64,000 bases of DNA from NCBI GenBank assembly GCA_963978905.1, contig OZ022258.1, forward strand, positions 27,346,716 through 27,410,715. The letters are read 5' to 3'. Numbering within the stretch: position 1 is the stretch's first letter; every line of letters starts with the position of its first letter. A model generated the notes under the pieces. That model was not told the DNA's origin. It searched no databases and saw only the letters and a list, made by a program, of their open reading frames with translations. The DNA comes from Trichostrongylus colubriformis. Taxonomy: Eukaryota; Nematoda; Chromadorea; Rhabditida; Trichostrongylidae. Below, piece by piece: positions 11,662 to 22,937 of this stretch. The translations under genes and the position numbers were made by a program.

Positions 11662-12262
11662 TCTGAGATCTTCTCGATCGGATCTGCGTTTGTTTCGATC
11701 GGTCATTTAGACTCTTCTCGGATGCTTGTGATGTAGCGGATGATCTTTTCGACTTGTTAGTTTTCCCACATTTGCAAGATAACCCAGATTTCCCTGATTT
11801 TCCTGCTTTTCTTGATTTGCCTGATTTTCCAGACTTTCCGGATTTTCCGGATCTCATGGGTTTTCCAGATTTTCCGGATTTCACAGATTTTCCAGATTTT
11901 GACGATTTACCAGATTTTGCTGATTTCTTAGATTTTGTTGATTTCTCAGAGTTCCGAGAACCAGCGCTTCTCTTATTTGACCGTCCCCTGCAACATGAGC
12001 ACAATCCTTTGGATCCACCAGATTTTCCCGACCGGCTCCTACTTCTATCCCTTCTGCTCGACTTTGTCACACTGGATGCTCTTGGTCTGCTATGTATAAT
12101 GTTATCACGTTTTTCTCGACTGGATCTATGTGATGGAGGCTGTGTTCCGGCTGGATCCACGCGATCTACGTCTCGTGATTTTTCTCGGTACGAGTCACCC
12201 CGCCCCGATCCTTGAGGTTCCGGAGGTTTCTCCAACTTGTCACTTCTAGAAGAAGGGGGCAG
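11662..12262 (-). CDS. Lys/Ser/Gly-repeat protein, internal exon
   Basis: A 601-nt exon on the minus strand. The acceptor is TTTTGCAG, so the exon begins in frame with CTGCCC (Leu-Pro). The donor is AGATCTCAGA|GTAAGT at 11661. The encoded 200 residues are: a Pro/Ser/Arg-rich start; an RS-like block (RRDRSRSRSGKS, about residues 72-83); a Cys cluster (LCSCCRG); then a long KSGKSGKS tripeptide array (about residues 105-160) ending at a second Cys motif (LSCKCGKTNKSKRSS). It is highly basic and low in complexity. The family is unknown to me; a structural, secreted or nucleic-acid-binding role would be guesswork. The exon at 59401-59831 starts in the same phase with a similar PSS opening and may be a paralogue. 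The plus-strand 153-codon frame (Asp-Phe-Pro repeats) is its antisense. Confidence 0.65.
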
Positions 12263-12486
12263 CTGCAAAATGAAACATATCGAACGGTGTGATTGGCAGT
12301 GTGTAAGGAGAGCGTATGCATAAATTCCACTAGAGAGCTAGCCAGGGCGTGACCTATGGACATGGATGAAGTCTGTACTCTCTCCCCCGAGTCCGTAAGC
12401 CACGACCTGCCTAGCGCTGTGATATACAGGGGGTGCCAAAAAAAGTAATTTTGCCCACGGGTCACATCTGCCAATTATACAAAACA

Positions 12487-12752
12487 CCAGTTGGCGGGCG
12501 CACTCTACTGCGCGCGATTCATGGCTATATTGTGCAAAATGCGTTAGATCGGCCCGACCACAGTTGTGCATAGAGTTTAGTGGAAATTTCCTTTCCTCTG
12601 CTTTCAGCTGAGCTATTTATTTAGATAAAAGCGGAGAAGATGGCGTGATAAAAAAGCATTTCGGTATTGATGGACTTCAGTCGCTCTGCATCCAACCCAT
12701 TTTGCATGTCATCGACATGAATCGCGCGCAGTAGTGTGCGCCAGCCAACTGG
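12487..12752. mobile_element. MITE with CCAGTTGG ends, copy 1
   Basis: A 266-bp unit whose ends are inverted (CCAGTTGGCGGGCGCACTCT / AGTAGTGTGCGCCAGCCAACTGG). Inner inverted sequence reads GCGCGCGATTCATG. A close copy is at 45464-45724. The flanking sequence after each copy also matches (12755-12900 with 45727-45870), so the 266-bp unit is probably the end of a larger foldback rather than a free MITE. Related ends close the 25763-29144 element. Confidence 0.7.
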
Positions 12753-14110
12753 TTTAGGTCATCATTGGAAGTTTGGATAGTTTGGAGATCGATAGTTTTG
12801 TATTCGATTGCATCGAATGGTAGCAAATTGTTCACTTGCTGAGCATCTAATTCCTACACATTGGCGGTAATCAATATCCCGCTTATCGATGTTTCTCACT
12901 TTTGTAAACATGCTTCATTACTTGGAATTTTACATAGTCTAGCGGTCGATACCCAGTGTTGCTGCCAGTACCGCATTAGAATATGATTCGGAGTGAACCG
13001 CTTGCTTTGCTATAACAAATATAGGTTGTATCATGATTATCAATGTAGATCGCACTATCAAGAAAAATGCACCATTATTTGGAACGCTAGGCGATTCAGC
13101 GGTTGATACATCGGCCAGTGATATTAGAACAAACTAGATATGTTCACTCAATGGCACTGAGCATCAGTCGCTTTTGCCAAAGCGGTCGTATATGTAGTAG
13201 TAGCAAGCGATGTGAAGGATTCATCCCATCCAATTCCTAACGGTTCTTATCAGCCACCCTAAGCCGTTATCAGTTCCACTGAGGTCTCTTACCCAACAAT
13301 ACCATTGAGGTCCCCGTATCCTACAATACCGCGAATGTGAACATTCCACAATTAGCCGCAAAAGCGAACCGGTTTTGGTGGCATTTCCTGACATGTCCCC
13401 GTCCCGCTCCGGTTAACACCCATGACCTCTCTTGGATCAACGCGAAAGGCATGAGTGCCAGCTCTCTGGGATCAACGCGAAAGGCAAAACGAACCAGACG
13501 ACATTTGCCCTCTCATGCTCCTTATCGAATCTTATCAACCCTTGTCAATTTGGATCACCCATGATCAATCTCCCTGGCCCACCCTGCTGAACACCCATGA
13601 GCGTCAGCGCTCTTGGATCAACGCGAAAGGCGAAACGGATTTGACGACATTTGCCTTCTCATGCTCCTTATCGAATCTTATCAACCATTACCAATTTGGA
13701 TCACCCACCATCAATGTCCCCGTCCCACTCCGCAAAACACCTGTGAGTATGAACGCTTGGGACCAATACGAAAAGCGAAACGGATTCAATGACTCTAGTC
13801 TTTTTACGCTCCTTGTCAAATATTATCAACCGTTATCAATGCGGGTCATCCACCTTAATGTCCCCGTCCCACCCCGCGCAATACCTATGAGTGTTAGCGC
13901 TCTTGGATCAACGCGAAAGACGAAACTGGTTTGGCAACATTTGATTTTCGGTCCACCACCGCTAGGGTTCTCTTGGCACCCCCCATATCACTTGTAAAAT
14001 TCAGCGTCCGAGCTTTGCTGCGACGTGAGATATGGATTTCGTGACAGACAGAAGGACACACGGACAAACACACACACAGACATACTAAGCGAATATAGTA
14101 GGATAGGGAA
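12753..14110 (+). repeat. Half foldback carrying degenerate 146-bp satellite units
   Basis: The first 570 bases match the left side of the 25763-29144 foldback. 13330-13990 holds about four diverged satellite units (words such as GGATCAACGCGAAAGGC and CTTATCGAATCTTATCAACC). It ends at 14055-14110 with a CA-rich run and AGCGAATATAGTAGG, the sequence found at the centre of the 25.8-29.1 kb element. So this is one arm only. The 180-codon plus frame inside is satellite, not a gene. Confidence 0.65.
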
Positions 14111-14594
14111 ACGAAAGAAATAAAAGTATTGGGGCAAAATATTCCCGAAATGTTCCTCTAAAAGCAGGAACAAGCTATGGCTCCGTACGTTCACCTTTAT
14201 AAAAATATAGAGCTTTCATTCGGCGCAGTCGGGCTTCGGAGTACCTACACTATCGAGGTCCGCTTAAAACGGTGAAGCTAGTCTCCGTGGTAGGTCTTCT
14301 GTGGGAAGCTTCCTGGGGATTGGCCCTTCGGTTCGTGGAAGTCACACAGCCCCTGCTGCTTGGGCAACAAGGCTGCAATGATCCGAAGTATCATTTTCAC
14401 CCCGCAAATCCGCCTCCGGAGGGGTTTCAGTGGTAAGGGCACTTTTTGGCTCTTGGAAACGAAGAGCGCTGGAAACCCGGAAAAACGGAATGTTAAAGAA
14501 CACCACCTAGTATGAATCCCTTGAGGTACCCAAAGTGAACGAACCCCAGCAAGATTGTGAACAAGGGCGACGAAATTTCGGATTTTGCCCAGTT

Positions 14595-14748
14595 GAAGTG
14601 ACACATAATGTTCACTCTTTCCTCGCCCCCGTTCCTGCTCGTGGAGAAGCTGCCACGGAGTATAGTGATAGAGTGAGGTCTGCTCTCGAATCTGGAGATG
14701 AAATTACCTCAATCGAATTTGCTGTAGTTCGACTAAGGTGGGGTTGAA
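14595..14748 (+). CDS. Possible terminal exon, unknown protein
   Basis: A TTTTGCCCAG acceptor-like site at 14585-14594 is followed by 50 open codons (phase 2) ending TGA. The residues look protein-like (EVTHNVHSFLAPVPARGEAA, then a helix rich in Glu/Arg/Ser) rather than random. It has no recognised domain and no confident upstream exon. It also lies between the inverted ends 12426/14788, so it may be a transposon remnant. Confidence 0.25.
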
Positions 14749-15739
14749 AGTGGAGGAGACAAAATTACTTTTTTGGCACCCTCTCTAGACTGTATGTGCT
14801 TTTGTAGCCGCAAGAATCGTAGCAACGCCATGCTTACCATTTGTACGGGACCGGATTGGAGATCATCCGGACCATGTACCTTTACTCCTGTCCTGAAATT
14901 TATAATTGAATGTGTGGTGCATGATGATATGTGTGCAAGAGTGCAATCGTGCTGCGCAGTTGGCCGCTTGTTGACGTCATACTTGAAAAATGTTTCCGCT
15001 TATAAGGTAGGTGGGAAGATTTCAACTCGAACTTGAGGAATTTCGGTGCACTGCAGTCGCTAGTGTGAGCGATGGGCAGGTGTGGCTTGTGTACATATAT
15101 GTAGGTATGTATAAATGTATCGCTATTTTCGTTTATGCTATATATACTATGTTTCTCATATTCATTTCTAAATAGCGCATATCGCAGCAAACACGCCCTA
15201 TATAGCCGTCATAGGAGATGTCTCGATGATAAAGCTCCCTCCCTCGAAACCTCAGAAGTACTGCGCAGCCATGACCAGTCCTGAACTCTACAGCTTCACC
15301 ATCAATATCTGCTAAATCTTCTTAAGTAGGAATTTCCTCCCCTCAGATCGGTCGAAAAACTGAACTGCTACGCATTTTATCTGAGCTGCACTGTGCTAAC
15401 AACAATTCACGATGGGATGTCTTGAAATTCGGAGGGAGCTGATAATACGTACAGTGTGTCCCAAAAGTATAGGTCCACCCTATTTTTCATCCATATCTCC
15501 AGAATGGATAAGCGATTCCTTTCCAAATTTTTATATGTGGTACCTGATCACTGTAGCAATCAAGCGCCTCAGTAAAATTGAAGACATAAAATTGCAAAAT
15601 TTTATTTGATTTTTTTTTTTCAAAAATAAGGGTGTCCCAAAAGTATAGGTCCACTCAGCTTTTCCGCCTTGCTTCCATCGAAAGGTAAGTTGTGAGGTAG
15701 GGTGTTGACGCATCCTTCTGAGGTTTACTCTACAGTGCC

Positions 15740-15993
15740 ATGCCAAGCGGTACGCACTTTTCCGAGTACGAAAATGGGCAAATTCTGGCCCACAAGGACG
15801 TGAGACTCAGCAATCGCAAAATTTCTGAAAAGATGGGCCTGTTCCAAAGCTCGATCAACAGCTTCTGTCGTACCATGGACCTGTACGGAACGAAAAAGGG
15901 AAGTAGAAGGCCATAGGAGCTTTCTGAGAAGCAGAAGCGACGGATCCTCAACGCTGCGTCCGATTCCAGAAAGGGTGTTGGTCGGCTGTGCAC
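15740..15993 (+). pseudogene. Tc1-like transposase N-terminus, left arm
   Basis: From the ATG at 15740 the frame gives MPSGTHFSEYENGQILAHKD and continues with SNRKISEKMGLFQSSINSFC and MDLYGTKKGSRRP. This is the paired-type DNA-binding start and GRPR-like linker of a Tc1 transposase, with a TAG at the RP-linker. The similarity to the right arm ends near 15993, where the spacer begins. Confidence 0.75.
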
Positions 15994-16737
15994 CTAATGT
16001 TTGTATGTACCGCTGTTTATATGGTAGTAAATTACTTTCTAGAACGTCCTGCAAAGCCCTGGAATCTATATGATGCGTGATGAATAGTATCCTGCTCTAA
16101 CCAAAGCGAGAGAAGGCGGTCCCTACCATACCACTACCACCAGCAAATCCGCGCCTCAAGAAGTAGCATGGCTCCTTCCCCAAATCCCTCCAGTAACTAG
16201 CTAAGCCGTCCGAGCCGTCCAAATTGAACTTCTTCTCATCAGAAAAGATCACCTGCAACACCATTACTAATGCTGTGTGAACTACTACGTCAATAATGTA
16301 ACCCTGCAGACTACCTCATCCTATTGATGGGTCCAGCTGACATTCTACTTGGCAAAATGGATTCGAGCCTCTTCGTGCGCCCTCGTGAGGTATGGCAAGG
16401 ACGAAAACCATCTTCGCTCGATGTGAGGAGACGACTTGAGCAGACGGTGCACAGTGTTTTTCGATACAGCAGGTGCCAGTTCCCTGCACCGTCGACAAGC
16501 ACCCTTTCTGGAATTGGACGCAGCTTTGAGGATCCGACGCTCCTGCTTCTCAGAAAGCTCCTACGGCCTTCTACTTCCCTTTTTCGTTCCGTACAGGTCC
16601 ATGGTACGACAGAAGCTGTTGATCGAGCTTTGGAATAGGCCCATCTTTTCAGAAATTTTGCGATTGCTGAGTCTCACGTCCTTGTGGGCCGGAATTTGCC
16701 CATTTTCGTACTCGGAAAAGTGCGTACCGCTTGGCAT
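15994..16737 (-). pseudogene. Tc1-like transposase, N-terminal and first catalytic part
   Basis: Minus strand from the ATG at 16737. After the DNA-binding part come the catalytic-core motifs VIFSDEKKFNLDGSDGLASY (with the first Asp) and a GGGS-MV-like segment (GFAGGSGMVGTAFSRFG). It ends at LQDVLESNLLPYKQRYIQT next to 15994, where the normal QQDN motif should follow but the inverted arm starts instead. Stops and frameshifts are present. The middle frame at 16311-16502 is part of it. Confidence 0.75.
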
Positions 16738-17024
16738 GGCACTGTAGAGTAAATCTCAGAAGGATGCGTCAACACACCTACCTCACAACTTACCTTTCGA
16801 TGGAAGCTAGGCGGAAAAGCTGAGTGGACCTATACTTTTGGGACACCCTTATTTTTGGAAAAAAAATCACATAAAATTTTGCAATTTTATGTCTTCAATT
16901 TTACTGAGGCGCTTGATTGCTACAGTGATCAGGTACCACATATAAAAATTTGGAAAGGAATCGCTTATCCATTCTGGAGATATGCATGAAAAATAAGGTG
17001 GACCTATACTTTTGGGACACACTG

Positions 17025-17640
17025 TAGCTTTCTCAGTTTTTTAGGACATCTCACCATGGATTGAATGGCTTTCTTTTTAGAAATGTACCTTGCTAGATTT
17101 GCTTGTGCTGGACTCTTTGGCGGAATAAATTCCTCTTGTTCGCTTCCCACGAGCTGAAATAGTCGGACTTATTATTGGAAGTTAAGGAAATCGAATTTTG
17201 TTTTGGTGGAACCATTCACCCTGTTCTGGACATGGCCAGACAAAGAGTGCCCAGGCAACTGAGTTTGTGGATCCAAATAATGTACGGTAAGCAGCAGTGC
17301 ATCGAGATAGGAAGCTAGTGACCACGCAAGAGGTGAGGCTGCTTACGCCACCAGTACAGCTTGCGATTCAATTGCCCTTGGGAGCCCAGCAGAGCGTGGC
17401 TGCGTCACTTCTGCAGGAGGGGGTCTTCAGTCAGGATTGACCTTCCACATCTCCTGCCTCGCACCTTCCCTAATTACTTCGCACCTATCCGAATGCGCCT
17501 AAGGGAAGACCTCCGTAACTGCGTTCGCTTACTACAAAATTTACATCGCAAATAATAGAAAGTGTGGAATTGAGTTGGGACAAAGAGACATTTGCAGAAA
17601 TAATTGTAATTAGTTTGTCATTCCATGAGTGATGTCGTTT
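17025..17640 (+). repeat. Duplicated segment, inverted copy near 22.2-22.5 kb
   Basis: About 17395-17620 matches the reverse complement of about 22235-22470 at high identity, including RIDLPHL-encoding sequence and AATTACTTCGCACCTATCCG. Both copies keep a short open frame (SVRIDLPHLLPRTFPNYFAP here, LVRIDLPHLVPRTIPNYFAP there). The differences are not biased to synonymous sites, so this is most simply a dispersed repeat 5 kb apart in opposite orientation. Confidence 0.55.
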
Positions 17641-18120
17641 TCATAGGGAAAATTTTCTGCTAAATTTTTTCAAGTTCGTGCGGTGTGTTGTACCGTGCGA
17701 GAGCGGTTTTTCTGTTATACAAAGTGATATGTCCAATTCTTGGATATGTTGGTAGGGCCGATATTCAGGTTGGCGAGGGGGTATGTCTAGCTGATAGAAA
17801 TTGACCAAATCTGCAATTAATTTAAGCCCTATATTCCACTTTAGAAAAATCAACCAATCCATTGTCCCTTGCTTGACCACGACCTCTTTTACAAATTCCA
17901 ATATTTGGTTGATCGAGGGCTTAGTCGTTCCTTTTCCAAATATTTTTTCCCGAAAGCACTCACATTTATTTAAAATGGAATTGTTCCTTTCAAGTTTCTT
18001 GTTTTGCACTGCTTTATAAACCATCGGCTCACCGCTGGCGCGGCGAGCCGACTTTCGCATGCGCGCTCCGCGCGCATTGCAGCAAGCATAACCCTGATGT
18101 GGGTAATATGCGGTTTGCAA
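17641..18120 (-). CDS. Hypothetical protein frame, 159 codons
   Basis: One of the longest frames outside repeats, with a protein-like composition from about residue 35 onward: an amphipathic Lys/Asn/Glu-rich N-terminal part, KGTTKPSINQILEFVKEVVV, MDWLIFLKWNIGLKLIADLV (mixed hydrophobic), then a Pro/Tyr-rich segment and a basic C-terminus. The first 34 residues lie over a GC-rich GCGCGC palindrome and are probably not translated; a Met at residue 33 is a more likely start. No family was recognised. It could be an exon or an old transposon gene. Confidence 0.35.
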   Translation of the reverse strand: MQTAYYPHQGYACCNARGARMRKSARRASGEPMVYKAVQNKKLERNNSILNKCECFREKIFGKGTTKPSINQILEFVKEVVVKQGTMDWLIFLKWNIGLKLIADLVNFYQLDIPPRQPEYRPYQHIQELDISLCITEKPLSHGTTHRTNLKKFSRKFSL

Positions 18121-19050
18121 ATATTAATTAGACCTCCGACTATTATCGGCTTTGCTTGAAACTAGGACATACCGTACACGCCCATAACTCCTGCCCACTA
18201 AAGACAGATCCCCTCCAAAAAAGCAGCAGGATTTGATCCGAGTGCGAAAAGAAAATTTAAATATTTAGTAGTACAAAAGTAGAGGAGATGAAGCAGAACG
18301 GTCAAAAAAAATTCGAGAAATAAGACCCTCTACCCACCAGTGATCCCAGTGTGTGAGATACAATCAAAGAGGGCACGAACCACGCTAAAAGGAGCAGCAG
18401 CATTCTGAGCAGTCTCTTCGAGAGTTCGAGGGCGTTTCATTTACCGTAAATTTTATACATATGACCTTTGGAGATCGAAACCGTGAACACGTCACCAAGT
18501 TCACGATAGCAGAACTATCCACGTTTGGCTGCTATGTTACCCAAGGCAACAACTTCGAATATTTATATGCGGAACAGAATGTGATTGCGGGTTCCGTGAT
18601 TTGCTAAAATCCAACTTTCCTTCCGGTAGCTCCGGAAGAGAGGCAAAGCAGTTGTTTTTAGTGGTACTGAAACGCTAAACGGACACATATGTATATAGCA
18701 TAAGCAGGGGAAACATCATCCTTGGTCTTACTCTCAACAATACTAACCTGCTACACATAGCACATCACTGACGGAGTGATAACTAAGGGGGTAGAGCTAT
18801 CTTATGAGTATCGGTAGAATGAGAAATTGATAATGGAATTATGAGAATAGAAGGCGTAAAACTTTGAGTGGACATGCATTCATCAGTTCTGGAAGAAACA
18901 GACCTCTGCTGAATGCTAGGAGATACCAACCTGCTTATAACACATCACTTCCTAATGGTAACCGAGGACAAACAGCTACCTAGTGAGTGAGAAATGATAT
19001 TGTTATAAGAATCGGGTTGGCCGGCGTCAGCCGACCAACCCTCCTAAACT
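18121..19050. other. Unassigned sequence
   Basis: 18700-18780 and 18900-18980 are two similar stretches (CTGCT...ACACATCACT, then GGTAACCGAGGACAAACAGCT-like words), about 200 bp apart. I see no gene. Confidence 0.3.
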
Positions 19051-20024
19051 CGGATTTGCCGGCCGGTCCCTACTGGCACGACCTCAACAGGCCCATTCCT
19101 GACCTTCCCCCCCTTTTGAAAGCCAAGCGAGGACTCAAATTAGCGCATCCACCGGTTTCGGCGCAAGCCCAGCCCATGGTGGGCGGATTGGCCCTTACGC
19201 TATCCTAACCTGCTCGACCTCTCAAGGCCCGCTCCTAATTTGCTTCTTGTGCGCTCCGTACACTTTGGTCGGTCCCTGCCCAGTCCTTACTTGCACGACC
19301 CCAATAGACCCATTCCTGACCTTCCCACCTTTTGGAAGCCAAGCGAGGACTTAAATTTGCGCATCCACCGATTTCGGCGCAAGCCCAGCCCATGGTGGGC
19401 TGATTGGCCCTTACGCTATCCTAACCTGCTCGACCTCTCAAGGCCCGCTCCTAATTTGCTTCTTGTGCACTCCGTACTTTGGTCGGTCCCTGCCCAGTCC
19501 TTACTTGCACGACCCCAATAGACCCATTCCTGACCTTCCCACCTTTTGGAAGCCAAGCGAGGTCTCAAATTTGCGCATCCACCGATTTCGGCGCAAGCCC
19601 AGCCCATGGTGGGCGGAGCTAGGCTTAGAACTTATGTGCTCCCTACACATGGGTTAGCCCTTACGCTATCCTAACCTGCTCGACCTTTCAAGGCCCGCTC
19701 CTAATATGCTTCTGTGCGCTCCGTACACTTTGGTCGGTCCCTGCCCTGTCCTTACTTGCACGACCTCAATAGACCCATTCCTACCTTCCCACCTTTTGGA
19801 AGCCAAGCGAGGACTTGAATTTGCGTATCCACCGATTTCGGCGCAAGCCCAGCCCATGGTGGGCGGAGCTAGGCTTAGAACTTATGTGCCTCGTACACAT
19901 GGGTTGGCCCCTACCCAATCCCAACTTGCTCCACCTCTACGGCCCATTCCTAATTCACCCGATTTTTGACCAATTTCGCGCATGCCCGGGCGGAGCTAAG
20001 CTCAGTTCTTATGAGCTCCGACAC
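19051..20024 (+). repeat. Tandem repeat, 214-250-bp unit, four copies
   Basis: The word AGCCAAGCGAGG occurs at 19121, 19337, 19551 and 19801, giving units of 216, 214 and 250 bp. The longer unit carries an extra GGGCGGAGCTAGGCTTAGAA block. Single diverged units of the same repeat lie at about 20590-20700 and 37655-37770. The open frames here (for example 93 codons at 19240) repeat with the unit and are not genes. Confidence 0.85.
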
Positions 20025-20028
20025 TTAA

Positions 20029-20473
20029 AGGCACATTTCACGATAATATGATTATCTTGATTCCATCCCCGAAGAGATAGCCGCTTTCACAAGAGCAACA
20101 TGTGTGCCATCACCGCGGCGTGAGGGTGAGGTGACCACCGTCTCAAGAAGATTCACACCCATCTTACGATTTGCCAGCGGGGAAGCGGTGACATTTGCGT
20201 GTATGTATAAGAGGCATGATATCGATTGCGATAAGGGAAGATAGGGAAAATTTCCATAGGAACGGCAATCTTCTCCGATGATATTATCACGCAGAAACTT
20301 GTCGAAATGTTTGCCTCTGATCTGAAGGCTCGTCGAAGCCAAAGGACAGAGGCACCTAGTTACCATGGTTTTTGAAAGAATTATTCGGCTCTTTCTTCAC
20401 TTATGTGTTCTTCAGCATCTCCAGAGTCCTTATGGAGCGAGACGACGCACGAAAATTATCGTGAATTGTGCCT
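20029..20473. mobile_element. MITE, AGG...CCT / TTAA class, family B
   Basis: A 445-bp element: AGGCACATTTCACGATAATA at the left and ATTATCGTGAATTGTGCCT at the right, with TTAA on both sides (20025-20028 and 20474-20477). The ends resemble those of families C and D but the interior differs. Confidence 0.85.
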
Positions 20474-20832
20474 TTAAGTCAGCCCTCATCCACTTTGGTT
20501 AACCTAACCTCTACCCACAGCTAACTTACCCGACCACTATGCGTTGGAGTTGTATGTATAGGATAGGATAGGATTTGTACACTTCTGCGCAAGCCCCGGC
20601 TTTCGTGGGCGGGGCTAGGCTTAGTCCTTATGTTCTTGTGTTATGATATCCGTGCACTTTGGTCAACCCCTACCCACTCCTAACTTGCCCGACCTCTCCA
20701 CGTTGCAGTTGAACTAAAAGTGCATATGTGACACACAGATGCACACAAACACGTCAAACTTCCGGTTGAACTAAGAGTGCATACGTAACAAACGGACGGA
20801 CACACAAACACACAGACTTTCTGCTTTATATA

Positions 20833-21501
20833 TTGGGTAGTCTAAAAAGTTTTTTCGTATTTTCAAATACCACCTTTTCCCTCCAAACTGCTTTCCAGCA
20901 ATCTCTTCTGTACATACACATGTAGTACAAGTCCGCACGCATCTATAGGTATTATTGTCTTCCATCTCCCGGATAACCCTTTTTGGCAAAATAAACATAT
21001 CAACGGTCAACCTCATTTTCAATACAAAAATCATAAAAAAATTTTCTTTCAATAGCGTTTGACAGGGAAAGGAAAAGGTGATAATCCGATGGAGCAAGAT
21101 GAGGGCTATAAGGTGGATGGGGCAGCAATTTTTATCCAAGCTCGAGAATTTTTCGGCGAGTCATTTTTTCTCTAGTGGTAAAGATTTTTTTTTATTTTTT
21201 CTTTCAAAAAAATCTCGAGCTTGGATAAAGATTGCTGCCTCATAGCCCTGATCCTGCTCCATCGGATTACCACTTTTTCCTTTCCCTGTCTAACGCCATT
21301 CAAAGAAAAAAAAATTGGAATTGGAAATGAGGTGACTTTTGATATTTTGCCGAAAAGGGTTATCCGGGAGATGGAAGAAAACAATACCTATAGATGCGTG
21401 TGGACTTGTACTACATATATGTATAGAAGAAATTTTGTGGAAAGCAGTTTTGAGGGGAAAAGCGGTATTAAAAATACGAAAAGACTTTTTAGACTACCTA
21501 A
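20833..21501. mobile_element. mariner element as a palindrome of its 3' half, copy 1
   Basis: A 669-bp element with TA at both sides and ends TTGGGTAGTCTAAAAAG / CTTTTTAGACTACCTAA. The two arms (20833-21163 and about 21200-21501) are inverted copies. Each encodes the C-terminal end of a mariner transposase: in the right arm, SPxLAPSDYHLF-type sequence is recoverable around 21240-21300 in shifted frames, then RVIREMEENNTYRCV. The arms meet near the residues just before the third catalytic Asp. The N-terminal half of the parent is absent. Confidence 0.8.
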
Positions 21502-22230
21502 TATATGTATAGGATTCGGGAAGTTATTTTTCTATTCTATCAAAATGATTAGTTTTGATCCGGCTGCGATTCAGATTGAATTGCAAAACTATATGATAGC
21601 GGCCCAGGTGACACTATTTTACAGTTTGTTTGCAGACAGATATTCAAGGAATTCTGTCAGTGATGTTCTCCCATTTCTACTCATTACATCTACTTGACGT
21701 TTCCCCCTTTCTTCCAACTGATTGATAGAGAAAATTTTCTTGCCTTGATTTGAACAAATTGTCAGGCAAATTTGGAAAATTAGCGAAGCGTCTTTTCAAG
21801 CAAACAATTGGTGGAAGTTATTGAGTGCGAGTGACATGACCGATCGGTTTTTCGGTGTGAAAGACAGTGTTTTGATTAATTGCCGGTTTGGTCAATTTTG
21901 GTTGGCTAAACCAACCACTTCGTCAGCCTGAAGATCGGCTTCATTGTGACGGACAAAAAACCAAACATACTGTTCTGTAGAGCAGAAAAATCTTTTTCGA
22001 AAGATGTATAAAATGCTACACGAACTCGTAACTTTTAAGGAAAAAACTCATTTGAAAAAGGAGTACTACTTATGGAATGACCCAATAGTAAGAATTCGTG
22101 AAAGCGTACCTGTTCTTTTTTATTTGGCTTCTAAGAAGAGGCCAAAATTGCTCACTTTGTTCCTTTTTTATTTCAAGCCACTGTTCCGTTTTTCCCTTTT
22201 TACTTCGTCTCTTTTTCTCTCATGAATCCT
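21502..22230. other. Unassigned AT-rich sequence
   Basis: No recognised gene. A short segment (21548-21607, MISFDPAAIQIELQNYMIAA) reads like an exon, but no acceptable donor/acceptor pair surrounds it. 22004-22225 has an open frame rich in Lys/Phe/Leu without support. Confidence 0.3.
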
Positions 22231-22560
22231 TACTAATTTCGATTATTTCTGCAAATTTCTCTTTGTCCCAACTCGATTCCAAACTTTCTATTATTTGCGA
22301 TGTAAATAATGTAGTAAGCAAACGCAATCAGGGAGGTCATCCCTTAGGCGCATTCGGATAGGTGCGAAGTAATTAGGGATGGTGCGAGGCACGAGATGTG
22401 GGAGGTCAATCCTGACTAAAGACCCCCTCCCACTTCTGCGCTTCCACCCATGCCACACTGCCTTGCTTGAAGGCGCCATGCCCTGCCACTGGCACTCGCA
22501 CCCGCCGCGCCGCTCGCCGCGGGCGGCCGCGTTTGCCGGCGTAAGTGCTCTCACCCCCCA
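22231..22560 (-). repeat. Duplicated segment, inverted partner of 17.4-17.6 kb, plus GC-rich flank
   Basis: 22235-22470 is the reverse-complement copy of 17395-17620. The right side (22470-22560) is GC-rich (GCCGCGGGCGGCCGCG) and gives Arg/Ala-rich frames on both strands, none convincing. Confidence 0.5.
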
Positions 22561-22937
22561 CGCAAGAGAAGTTGATTAATTTCCACGAAAGAAGCGGTCA
22601 TGCGAGTCTTGCCATTACGATGCCACTCAAACATGAGTAGTGGAGCGTTGGCACGGGAGTTGGCTGGTATCGTAGTACTGCTCGGCGATTAGGAACAGAT
22701 ATGATACAAGCCTCTTGTAACAACCTACACCAGGATCATGCTATGAATGAGTTATTCTCAAATCGTCAGGAATGGTGGTGTTTTGGGTTAGAAAAATTGG
22801 GGATCGTATTTTCAGAAAACTCCTCGACTAATACACGCCACTTCCTTCCTAGTGATTTTTGGTGGGGCGATAAGGTGGTCTCTGGAATAACGTTCTCATC
22901 TCTACGAAGATGTTCGTTAACAATATTTTGTGCTAAC

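Larger units (their letters stand above)
12426..14788. repeat. Possible transposon ends (inverted 30-bp pair)
   Basis: 12426-12450 reads ACAGGGGGTGCCAAAAAAAG followed by TAATTTTG. 14757-14788 is its inverted match, ending TTTTTTGGCACCCTC. Inverted ends of this kind, next to TA, suit the Tc1/mariner superfamily. Between them lie the foldback half 12487-14110 and a segment (14110-14756) with a possible coding remnant. No transposase motif was found, so the pair may be the ends of an emptied element that later took other insertions. Confidence 0.45.
15452..17024. mobile_element. Tc1-like element as a palindrome of its 5' half
   Basis: A 1573-bp element with TA on both sides and ends CAGTGTGTCCCAAAAGTATA. 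The outer 540 bp at each end (15452-15993 and 16486-17024) are inverted copies of the same transposon half: terminal repeat plus the transposase N-terminus. Each arm holds two direct copies of the GTCCCAAAAGTATAGGTCCA motif about 176 bp apart, an IR/DR layout known from Sleeping Beauty-like Tc1 elements. Only the spacer (15994-16485) continues the transposase, on the minus strand, and it stops before the second catalytic Asp. The 3' half of the parent element is missing. Confidence 0.85.

Noticed and set aside
11754..12215. 153-codon plus-strand frame of Asp-Phe-Pro repeats
   Set aside because: It is the exact antisense of the KSGKS array on the minus strand, which has good splice sites.
13455..13997. 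180-codon plus-strand frame
   Set aside because: It lies in degenerate 146-bp satellite units; the repeated words in the peptide follow the DNA period.
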